Origin: Watersipora subatra
Taxonomy: Eukaryota; Bryozoa; Gymnolaemata; Cheilostomatida; Watersiporidae
DNA: 64,000 bases
Assembly: GCF_963576615.1 (NCBI RefSeq)
Contig: NC_088717.1
Coordinates: forward strand, 18,896,108-18,960,107
Reading direction: 5' to 3'
Shown here: in pieces, positions 36,401 to 48,400 of the stretch
Position numbering within the stretch: position 1 is the stretch's first letter
Layout: every line of letters begins with the position of its first letter
Notes under the pieces: generated by a model
Database searches by the model: none
The model's input: only the letters and a program-made list of their open reading frames with translations
Told to the model about the DNA's origin: nothing
Program-made: the position numbers and the translations under genes

Positions 36401-39400
36401 AAAACATTGTGCGAAAGGAAAGTTGAAATTTTTATCACCGTTTGTAGATATGATTCACCCTGACAGTGATCTCGCTATTACTCAGAGCTTGTCAGATCGT
36501 GGGGATAAGTTTAGCCAGAGTCATACGAAAGATCGAACTCGAGACGAAACGTATCATCAACAGGATTGGTACAGTCAGGCTTTGACGACAGATGAAAGTT
36601 TTGGTAAGAAAGGTTTCCTTCTGACTTGTTGTTTTCTTTGTAAAAGTGAGGTGGTGGAAATGTCTATGGAATTTAAACATGGCTGAGGATTTAGAAAGCA
36701 ACCAACAATGCTTGCTTGCAAAATAATCTATACGTACATGTATAGTACATCTATGTTCTTGGTATATCTATGACTAAGCTAGATTTGGGTAATTGTTAAA
36801 TATCACTTTGACAGAAATCTTTACTATAATAAGAGCAGTGTCTGTCCGTCTGCCTGAAGGCATGCAAACAGCTTTAGTGGAAAAAAATTTGCGTCGTTCT
36901 GGAACTGAACTTGGTTACTCCAATGTACAGTCCGGCGCTCTAACCACTACCCCATTCGGCCGCTGCAACTTCTCAAAATAATTATTCATATACTGATTAC
37001 ACATTATGATCTCTCACGCTGCACGGAACTCCCAAGCATACTCGTTGTCATAGAACTTATTTCGTTATGTTTATATTCATTTCGAGCAAAAAACTTACTA
37101 ATCATTAATATACTTCCACATCATCGATGGCAACAGGTGTTTTCAGAAAGTTTAATTAAGCACTGGTATTTCAGCAATCACTTTTAAATCTATAAGAAGT
37201 TGGTATTTATAGCCTGTTCCCTGGCAGCAGCGCTACCACCTAGTGGAGTGAGTAGCAAATTTGATCTCTACAACAACTCGCCATCTCTAGTAGTGAATCC
37301 ATTTTAGTAAGTTGTACCAACTCAGCACGCCTATGTTTCTACTCAGCTATCACTCGGTTTCCACACTAATTTACTATCACTGCGTTTCCATGCTTCAAAT
37401 GTGTAAGAGAACCCTACTAACATTTCCTGTCTACTACTAACTCACCAATTTTATTGTCTTGTGTTAAGTAAAACATCGCTGTATCCGGGTCTAAGGCGCC
37501 ACAAGGGTTGTTTCGACGTGTTTTGTTTCGACGTGTCTCGACACGCCTTCACTTCCTGCAATTATCTTCTATCCACGCTCGGCATTATGACTTTTGAATT
37601 TCAACTAGTAACACGCAACTGATGATTTAATTGATGATTTTTCTGTTCAGAACATTTTGGCATATATCGCTAATTTGTTTCGTTTGACTTCTTGATTTAG
37701 CTGTGTGAGTGTTTTTTAAAGATGGCAAAAGGTTTGTGTCGATAATTTTCTATTTCTATAATATCATTATTTTTTATATTGCTGTGGAAGAACTTTTAAA
37801 TTGTTAATCATTTGTAGATTTCACGGTTTCGGTGTTGACTGAATAAAACATCAACGAGTCATCTCCAAATCAGTGAATGAATTCCAGCTTAATACACTTG
37901 CCAGCTACGAACCTAGCGTAAACCGCTATAGTGAAATCTTTCCTAGAAGAGAAAATAACCAACGAACATCAAAGAACTGCTGGGCGGACTTAAAGGTGTC
38001 TCGTATTTACCGAACGTGTGTACACAAGTGCCACAACTATTGAGCCGACGTACTGGCTATATTTAACTATTGAGCTGACGTACTGGCTATATTGAACTAT
38101 TTAAAGGACATTGATTGACGCGGGATCAGCCGTGCACCTGAGCCGCCGTGCAGACCTACACTATTGATATACCACACAACATCGTAACGCCATTTAAGTC
38201 GACGAATATACATTCAGTAATTACCGAAACAACGAACCGGCTAAATAGAACAATATATTTGCCGGCTAAGAACTCTATTCAGACTATTGAGATACGGAAA
38301 TATTAGGATACTCGAAAGCTTTAAACATTTCAATAGCTTTATTAGATAACTACTGAACAATTTTAGATGGTTTAAGATTTAAAAAATTATTAAAAATTGT
38401 CACTCTGTTTTGAAACTGTCATATAAATTTTTCTTTGAGCAATTTTGCAATCTTTTGGATTACTATTCTTGTAAACTGCCCTGCTTGAATGGTGGCTAAT
38501 TTCGGTTGGTAATCAATCGGCACACGGTTTGGCTGCCGCGGTTAGTGTCTTTTCCGAAGTGTCTGTCATTTTTGGCCGGTTCTCGCTCGTACTTTATAAT
38601 CTATTGTGGCACTTTCGGCCCAGTTTGCAACTGGTATTATTTTGTTGACTCGACATACCTAAACTAGACGTATTGAAATTTCTTGTAGATCACATATTTT
38701 GCAGCTTCAATGGTATTGAAGCTCCTTTGTGTAAAAGTATAAAATTTAATTTTTGTATTGATATTGACTTGACTGTGGTATTTACTTGTAAAGCAATCTA
38801 TTTCAGCTTTTTCACCCTTTTGATTTTCTGTAATTATAAACGAACTCAGGGTATTATCATTATTGCTCTTTCAAACATCATAATGAATTCAGAACAAGAT
38901 GTCAATTCAGCAGAGCACACGTCACAAGCAGGTAGTGGCCACAGAATGAATAGCCCACCTATATTTAGAACATCTGATCATATCAAAAAGTCTACATTAC
39001 TCAAGGATATTCCAAAGTGGATAAATGATGAATTAGAGAAAATAGAGGATTTTCTGACGAATATGCATACTGAAGAAGAAATGCAAGATTTTTCTTCTGC
39101 TATCGAGAAGATGTTAAAGGAAATACAGGAGAAGTGGGTCGAGTTGTGTGAATTGACTGATGATAAGGAAAGGTTAACCACACTGCACAACATGTTTGAA
39201 TATTATGGGTCAACTGTTGATGATTGCAAGAGAACGTTAGCAGAGAGAATAGAAGAGGCAAGCAGGGTCGACTCCGCAGAATATGACAGTGATATAGAAA
39301 GAGAGCTGGAAGAGGCAGCTGATGGCTAGAAAGAAGGCAAGGTACTCTCAGAGCTCTTCCACAAACAACAAGAAAAATCGTCTTCCAAAATCCGAGACAG

Positions 39401-42400
39401 GGTCTGCAGCTTCAAACGCTGAGACAAAAATGAACAACTCCGGTTCAGGTGAAATACAAGCCCTCACCAAAGCATTGATCGCAACGATGAAGTCCACAAA
39501 GCGCTCAACCCTCGAACCCAGTGTTTTTAAGGGTGATCCTACTATGTTCAAGGAATGGGAAATAGACTTCGACTCCTACATTGAATCGGAAGGCTTAACA
39601 GGACTGCAACCACTAAGACACCTCAAGAGGTTTATTTCTGGTAAAGCATTTGATGCAGTCAGTGGGTATTTTCTTACCAACACAATGGATGCTTATGAAG
39701 ACGCAAGGAAAGATTTGATAGAAAGATTTGGTAAACAGTATGATGCTGCTCTCGGATTAAGAAAAAAGCTTGAGGAGTTTCAAAAGATTGGCCCAAGGGA
39801 TGCTGACTCTATGAGAAAATACGCAAATCTTCTAAGTCACATCAAATCTGCAATGCGAGGTTGTGATGAGTTGCGCCTATTGAATGACAGAAACCAAAAT
39901 GAGATTCTTGCTAGGAAATTACCAGAATGGATGTTGAGATCCTGGGACAAAAAGGTGAGAGTGTGTGTAAAAGAATATAGCAGTTATCCTACTTTTAATG
40001 AATTTGCCGAATTCGTCAAAGAGCAAGCTGAAGATATGGAAGAAGAACGAAAGATCAGCGGACAGGAAGCAAGTCAAAACTATCAACATAAGCCAGATTT
40101 CAATAAAAAGGAAAGGAGCTATGCTCCAGCCAATCCAATGAAATTACGAAGCCATTCAACAGGAACCTCTCAAATAAGTGAATGTCTTTACTGTAAGAAA
40201 ACCCATCCAACGAACGAATGTTGGGCACTTGCTAAGCTGCCAAGAGAACCAAAGAACTTATTTTTTCAGGAGATTAGTCTTTGCTTTGGCTGTACTAAAA
40301 GAGGACACGTATCAAGACAGTGCCCAAACAGAGCTTTTTGTTCCAAGACAGGATGTGGGAAAAGACACCCAACAGTCCTACACATCGACTTTTCGACAGC
40401 ATCTAAACATTGGAGAAACCAAGAACAAGCTGCGGTTCCAAAGCCACCAAGTGAAAGAAGCTCAACCACCGATGCCCAGCACAAATATTCAGCCGAGAGA
40501 AGAACTAAGTGCAAAACTTAAACGGATATCTTCAAAGAAAACTGGTACAACAGGTAACTCCCTCAGCATGATCTTGCCAGTGTATATAACTACTGACAAA
40601 TCTCCTGCAAAAACGCTACTTGTATACGCGCTCCTTGATTCAGGTTCAGACCACTCTTACATCAATACAGACTTGACGAAATATCTCCAACCCAACTACA
40701 CAAGAGAATTATTCACAGTAGAAACTCTCACAGGAGAATCAGCAAAATGGGTCACTTTATATCAAGATATTAAAATACAAGGATACTAACAAGCAGACTT
40801 CACTTACTTGGATGCCTATGGTTGGAAAGATATTGCATGCAATCGCGACCACATTCCTTGCAGAAATATTGTGGCAAAACTATCTCATCTTAAAGAGTTT
40901 GCAAGCAAATTGCCACCTTTGATGGACATTCCCATTGGATGGCTAATAGGAGCTAATTGTCCCGAGGCTTTTGCCCCTTTAGAAGCATTAGTTCAAGCCA
41001 AAGGCTTGCTGTATGCCAGGAAATCAATGTTGGGGTGGACCGTCTTTGGAGCAGACAACAGACGGCAAGGAGATAAAAGACTCATTACACACCGTACATG
41101 CATCAAGCTCGACGATCATGTCCTCATATCTCAAGAAGACATAAAATTTCTCAACATCATGGAACAAACAACGGAAGTGCTACCATCAGGGTCTTATCAG
41201 ATGGCTTTACCATTTAGGCAGCGACCACACTTACCAGACAACAAACGCCAAGCCGAACAACGCCTCACTTCACTATTTAAGAGATTTGAGAGCGACTCGG
41301 AGTTTAAACTACAGTATGTACAATTCATGCAGGAGATGTTTTCGGGGGGCTATGCTGAAGAGGCTACCAATATTGTTCCTCAGAAAGGTTGTGTGTGGTA
41401 TATACCACACTTTGCAGTAAAGCACCAAAAGAAAGGGAAACTCCGCGTGGTATTCGATTGTGCAGCTACATATTCGGGAACATCTGTAAATCAGCATCTG
41501 CTTCAAGGCCCCGATTTGACCAACAGTATGCTTGGGATTTTGTGTAGGTTTAGAAAAGAAAAAATCGCAATCGCTTGCGACATCGAAAAAATGTTCTTCA
41601 ATTTTCATGTTACTCCATCTGACAGAGATTATTTGCGCTTTTTATGGAAAACAACAGAGGGAGAAGTCAAAGAGTATCGGATGACAAAGCACTTGTTTGG
41701 AGCCACATCTTCACCTGCTGTTGCTACCTATGGTCTGAGAACTTTGGCAGACGACCATGCTGGGGAATATCCAAAAGCTGCAGAACTTATACAGAGAGAT
41801 TTCTATGTTGATGACGGTATCACAAGCGTGAACACAACGGAAGAAGCCCAGCAACTTATTGAGGACGCTAGGGCTCTTTGCGCAACAGGAAATTTAAGAC
41901 TTCATAAGTTCATTAGCAACGATTCTTCAGTTTTGTCATCGATTCCCGAGTCGGAGAGAGCAATCGATTTGTTTGCAGATTATCTGTCCCTTCAATGTAC
42001 CCTAGGATTGGAGTGGGACCTTAATAAAGATTTTTTCAGATTTAGTGGAAGTGATGTTAAAGGAGGGCCTGTCACAAGACGTGGCATACTGTCTGTAGTC
42101 GGTCAGCTTTTTGATCCCATTGGTCTTTTAGCACCATTCACACACCAGGGAAGAAATATACTGCAGAAGGTCAATAAGACTAGTGTTGATTGGGATGAAC
42201 CCCTCAATGAGGAAATGAATCAATTGTGGAACAGATGGGCTACTCAACTGTCACAACTCCAACTAGAAATACCTAGGTGTCTGGATGGGTTGCAAACGCA
42301 ATGCGTGTATGAGTTGCACACATTTTCAGATGCCTCGCTGAAAGGCATTGGTGCCTGCTCGTATTTGCGATCCATTGACAACCTAGGAAATGTTCGCACC

Positions 42401-45400
42401 AATCTTGTGTTGGCTAAAGCAAAAGTCGTACCCAGTAAAGGGGTAACCACCATTCTGAGACTAGAGCTACAACGTGCCTTTTTAGCCACCCAACTCAACA
42501 ATACGCTTCAAAGGGAACTGCACATGGATATTAGCAAGTCATTTTTTGGTGTGATTCAACCATCGTGCTTGGCTATATCTGCAATGATAAGAGGAAATTT
42601 CACACGTTTGGTGCTAACAGAGTTCATGGGATTAGACAAGCATCTAACCCTGAGCAATGGCATCACGTACCCGGAGCAGAAAACCCTGCCGACATAGCTT
42701 CTCGAGGGATGGAGGCCGAAAAATTAAAACGCACCGTGTGGTTTACGGGTCCCAAGTTTTTACGATCGCAACCAGAACTACAACATAGATTACAGTTGGA
42801 TATGTCGACACGAAGAGAAGTGTCAGAGGATGATCCAGAAGTTAAGAAAGTCCAAGTTGTCAGAGCGACTGAGATTTCAACACTCATGGACATGTACAAC
42901 AAGTTGAAGAAGTATAGCACGCTCAAGGGACTGCTAAGAGCCTTTGCTTACTTACTCCAGATAGCCAAGAACAAGTCCTTAAAGATTCTTCTGACGCGAC
43001 CATCAATTGAAAATATCGAAGCGGCCAAAAGATTAGTATTGAAAATTACACAGACAAAATATTTTCAAGAGGAAATCGGAGTTTTGAAAACAGATAACCA
43101 AGTGATGAAAACAAGTTCATTGCTTCGATTAAGCCCCTACCTGGATCAACATGGCTTAATAAGGATTGGTGGGAGAGCAAGAAATTCTTTATCTCTTACC
43201 GAGCTAGAGAAACATCCAATAATATTACCAAAGAACTCTCACTCGAGTAAGCTATTTATTAACTACTACCATGAAATTTCACACCACATGGGACCATCCT
43301 ACACGCTAACATCCATGCGTCAAAATGGCCTCTGGCTCATATCGGGTATTAGAACAGTTAAAAAACAATTAAGTCAATGCATGCCATGCAAGAAGATGAA
43401 AAGAAAGCCTGTGAGACAGCAAATGGGAGAGTTACCTCAAGACCGAACTAGCTGTGCATCACTGTTCACACACACAGGAATGGACTGCTTCGGCCCATAC
43501 GCGATTAAAGAGGGAAGAAAGGCAATGAAAAAGTACGGATTAGTTTTCACATGTTTGTATAGTAGGGCTCTCCACATTGAAGTTTTAGACGATTTAACTT
43601 CTGACGCCTTTCTCAATGGACTACATCGTTTCATCGCCATACGGGGTTCTGTGATAAGGCTCTATTCCGACAATGGAACAAACTTTGTCGGCGCCAAAAA
43701 TTTGTTGGATGCGGAAGCAAAAGATGCCTATGCGATAGAGGCATAGAGTTTGTATTTAATTCCCTGACGGCAAACCACCAGGGAGGCGTTTGGGAGAGGC
43801 AGATCCGTACCATCAGAGCAGTGCTCAATGACATATTAAGGCAAAGTTCTAGACTCGACAGTACTTCTCTAAGAACGGCATTCTATGAGGTTGCTGCTAT
43901 TGTCAACAACAGGCCCTTAGGAGCAATCAACATCTCTAATCATGAAGAAACACCAATCACGCCAAACATGATTCTAACAGGAAGAAAGGAACCCACTGCG
44001 CCACCACCTGGAGATTTTGATGAAGTAATATACTGCTATGCTAGATGGAAAAGGGTACAGTGGGTAGCTCAAGAGTTTTGGAGAAAATGGAAGCTGGAAT
44101 ATCTAGACAACATCACGCATCGTCAAACCTGGACGAAAGTTGAAGACAATTTGAAGGTCGGAGATATTGTATTTATAGTTGAATCCAATGAGCCGAGGAA
44201 CATGTGGCAAATAGGGCGAGTTGAAGATGTGTTTCCAGGTAAAGACGGTTTAGTGCGTAAGGTGACTGTGAGGCTGGGAAATTGTAACTTAGACAAGAAG
44301 GGGCGAAAGATGGCAGAACCAACTTATATTCAACGTCCCATACAAAAACTAGTAAAACTGTTATAGGATATATAATTCCCACTTACGTTGCCCATATTAT
44401 ATCGTTTAATAGCAACCTCCGTTTGTGGTGCTAATTCAACTTTAGAGGTTAGTTTTTTTTTGGGTTTTTGTTGTTGCTTGTGTTGGTTTTGTTGTTGTTA
44501 GGATAGAACTTTATATATTTTGCATTACTAACGTAACCTTCAAACCTATTGTTTTCTATTAGAATATGACCTTGGTATTACTACTATAGTTTTGCAAAAT
44601 AGGGTGCTCATATGAAAAAAAAAGAAAAAAAAGGACATTTGTTGAGTCCAATTACGTACATGGTGCAGCGGAAATATAAAATCTATTAGAATTTATATTT
44701 GGTGGGAGTGTAAGAGAACCCTACTAACATTTCCTGTCTACTACTAACTCACCAATTTTATTGTCTTGTGTTAAGTAAAACATCGCTGTATCCGGGTCTA
44801 AGGCGCCACAAGGGTTGTTTCGACATGTTTTGTTTCGACGTGTCTCGACACGCCTTCACTTCCTGCAATTATCTTCCATCCACGCTCGGCATTATGACTT
44901 TTGAATTTCAACTAGTAACACGCAACTGATGATTTAATTGACGATTTTTCTGTTCAGAACATTTTGGCATTTATCGCTAATTTGTTTCGTTTGACTTCTT
45001 GATTTAGCTGTGTGAGTGTTTTTTAAAGACGGCAAAAGGTTTGTGTCGATAATTTTCTATTTCTATAATATCGTTATTTTTTATATTGCTGTGGAAGAAC
45101 TTTTAATCATTAAACGTTAATCATTTGTAGATTTCACGGTTTCGGTGTTGACTGAATAAAACATCAAAGAGTCATCTCCAAATCAGTGAATCAATTCCAG
45201 CTTAATACACTTGCCAGCTACGAACCTAGCGTAAACCGCTATAAAATGGATTCGGGGTTGTATGTTGGCACTAATTCCCACCCTACTGTATCAACGATTC
45301 GGGGTTCACTATTTAGACCTTTGTAAGATTGGTGAGGTCTCACAGCGAATGCCTGAACACTCAAATTTAACGAAGTGAAATGATGTCGAATGCTGTTTCT

Positions 45401-48400
45401 ATGTTCCAGAGCGGAATCCACTCTAAAACCATTTGACGTGCAGTGTATGTGGAGTAATTGTTGAAGTTTTCCGAAGACTAGTATATTTCGGTTTTAATGT
45501 GACTATCTAAAGTTTCGTTATGAAAAGTTTAATAGTGATTCGCAGCACTGTTTTATAGTTTTTCACTTGCTGTAAACTGCTGATTGTTTCTACTGCATTG
45601 TCTAATTAGTATAGAGTTATGATGCCAAACTTTCCCTCTTTATTCTTCCATGTTTCTACATTTCAGGCTCTAGCTTTTTGGTGGTGGAGTTTCCATGGAT
45701 TAGCCTTTGTCCCACTGACATGCATGTACTAGAAAGCACGAATCAGTGAGTTTTATGATTTCAACTATATAACTGGTTATTCTTCTTTTAACTTTAATGC
45801 GTACTTCTGGACGTATCGTCTATCTGAGCCAATCAGTTGACAGCTAGCTATATTGTCTAGGTACAAATTCACTCTCTGTATGAACTCTAAAGTGCCTTGA
45901 ATTGAACTTTTGTATGGATTCAATTTCAGAATGAATTCAACCATTATATATATTTTTGTGTGTGCATTACTGTTAAGTTGACATGTTGTTATTGCTTTGT
46001 AATAGAGTGGCTTTTGCAATGCTACCGCATTGTAGAAACTTGTAAAACCATAAATCAGGTGGTAACTTTTGAAGTTATCACCTGATCAGACCTGAGAAGA
46101 GCAGATCTAAATCTGCTTGAACCAAATTTGTAGTGATTAACTAACAGCGAAGTGCTCTGTATATTATACCGTATATAGTATGATATACATACCGTAAAAT
46201 CTCTATTTCTTAAGAACATTTTATAACATTTTCTGAAGGAAAATGTTTTTTTTATTTTAGAAAATTCCATGTTCTTTCAACTTATCGCTTTGTTCTGTTT
46301 CTGTAATAAACTATCTAATTAGACTTGCCGCTACGCAATTATTGGGTTTCACTATAAAATTGTTAATCTAATGTAGAGTAGTAGAGTTATGCATTACACA
46401 CAATAGACCATCAGCATTGTTTAGCCAAGTTGCAGACACAACCTATTAGCAGCTGATTTACCAACAACATACACTGCTATTGTTAAAATTCTGTGTGATG
46501 GTATAACAGGTTAACAAAGGATTACTAAATAAATACTGTATTAAGAAAATGGGATTATCAGATATTGTTATACCAGTTATGTTACAGGTATAAAAATACA
46601 CATACAAAATTTTAAAGCCATAGAATGAAAATCTTGCAGTGGCAGGCTTAAAATGCGAAAATATGAGAGATAACACGTTTTACCAACAATGGGTAGTATA
46701 GTAGTAGGCAAATGTATGAGTGTTATAGGTGTCTGTAGCATTCTTTACTTAACTCGCTGTGAAATTCTCACCAGCTCTTCATTTGTAGGTCTTTGGTCTC
46801 GCAGGATTCACAACTTATGATGTCCGCCTGTGATTTTCTCGTAGATGTCATGTTGTTTGACTTTCCAGCTGAGATATTTCTACAAAGACCTCTTATAGTG
46901 AAGGTAGGACATTCTCGTGATTTGAGATGATTTCTTTCGCATGTTTGCTGCTGTAGTGCGAGGGTTTAAGGAGGTTTTTATAAAGGAATAGGAAATTGTA
47001 GTTGTTAGCGTACTTGTATTATAAGGGAATATGACGGGTCGTTATCCCGGGCCTTCCCGATTGGGATGCAAGCTGTTGTTCGCGAGGCGTAAGAATCAAT
47101 CGTGAGGACAAAAAGTGTATTTGTTGTTTATTTGAATTTTCATCTCTTTCATATATTAAATAAATATCCTAATGCCATCAATCCTGTTAATGATCTGCGC
47201 ACAATGATTTCACTGATCCACAATGAACCTCGGCTCGATCGGATAATAGCAGAGAAGAGGCAGGAAAACGCTCAAAAATCATAAAGTGGATTGTTCTTTA
47301 CATGTTGCTGCTGTGTGAAAGAGTTAGACTCTTCTTAGAATGACCTTCCAATAACATATTTTTTCATATTTTCTAAATGTCTGTTTTTAACTATTCCTTT
47401 TTAACTGTTCTTCATTGCTTTGAGCCTTTTTTGTTTTATTCAAAAGAAGGAGGCCAGATTGCCCTCATCAGTAGTAGGGGGTTCGGCGCTGAAAGCGAAT
47501 AAGGAAGCTCTGAGTTACTCTTAACCACCCTCACCTACTAACTATTTCCTTTGTCACAGACACTCTTGAAGCTACTGACTAGTTTACCAGACACTCCTGA
47601 TGTGGCAGACATTTCACTCTCCATAGTCAGCACTCTGATTAAACTCTGTGACGGCCTCAAAGCGAGAGTAAACTTCCACAAGGACCCTGTCACATTTGCT
47701 CCTAAACAAGGTAGGTTTGGCTGATTCTCTCTATTTCTGCGCTCACTTTGCTCTGATCGCAACGCGAGAAACAAAACTTTTTTAAGCAGAAATAAGTTTT
47801 AGATTGTCCGTTATCCACTGAATTATAAATTAGAGTATGACTGATACTCGCTAATTTCCCGGATACAATTCAGTTTATATAGAACAAATATTCGTACGTA
47901 TTAAATGAATTCTATCGAATGAGGTGCAGGTCAACCTAACGCAATGCTAATCCATAATGAGGTTTTCAGATTCCTATCATTTTCTACTGTTACACCTAGT
48001 TTGGGACCTGAATGACAAATTTTGCAAATGACTATAAAACTGCTGGTCTTACAAATATGTCTGATGTTATTTATTGAGCATTGAGAATATTTCATGAATA
48101 AATGATTGGAGTAAACTAATCAATATGATATGATGAACCCAATCAATACTCTGGCAGCAACAAACATTCAACATCCATTCTATTAGTTTTCATAAGCGAG
48201 ACATGACACTGTTCAAAGCATCATATTATTGTTTTAAATCTTTTTATTTATTCTATTGTTTGATTCAAAGTCATTGTCTCCCATTTTTCTGAGATTTACA
48301 TGTAAATGTGCTCGTGAGTTAGTTATTGTACACCGGAACATGTTATTATGTTGTTAGACATCATAGCCTTGAATCCTCCGTCCGCGATAAATGCTAGTGA

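Larger units (their letters stand above)
37402..45243 (+). mobile_element. BEL/Pao LTR retrotransposon in RTTN intron 4
   Basis: The 7,842-bp element has two LTRs, gag, protease, reverse transcriptase, RNase H and integrase in BEL/Pao order and no envelope. A 5-bp target duplication (AAATG at 37,397-37,401 and 45,244-45,248) proves the limits. A purine-rich GGTGGGAG just before the 3' LTR fits the polypurine tract. No standard TGG-starting primer-binding site was seen right after the 5' LTR. The LTRs differ by about nine substitutions and one 6-base indel, so the insertion is fairly young. It shares the transcription direction of RTTN. Confidence 0.95.

Noticed and set aside
38673..38882. Upstream extension of the first gag frame
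   Set aside because: Encodes Phe/Ile-rich hydrophobic sequence unlike Gag; the ATG at 38,883 is a better start.
44367..44708. Possible envelope gene after integrase
   Set aside because: Only about 340 bases, T-rich and without a frame; the element has no envelope.
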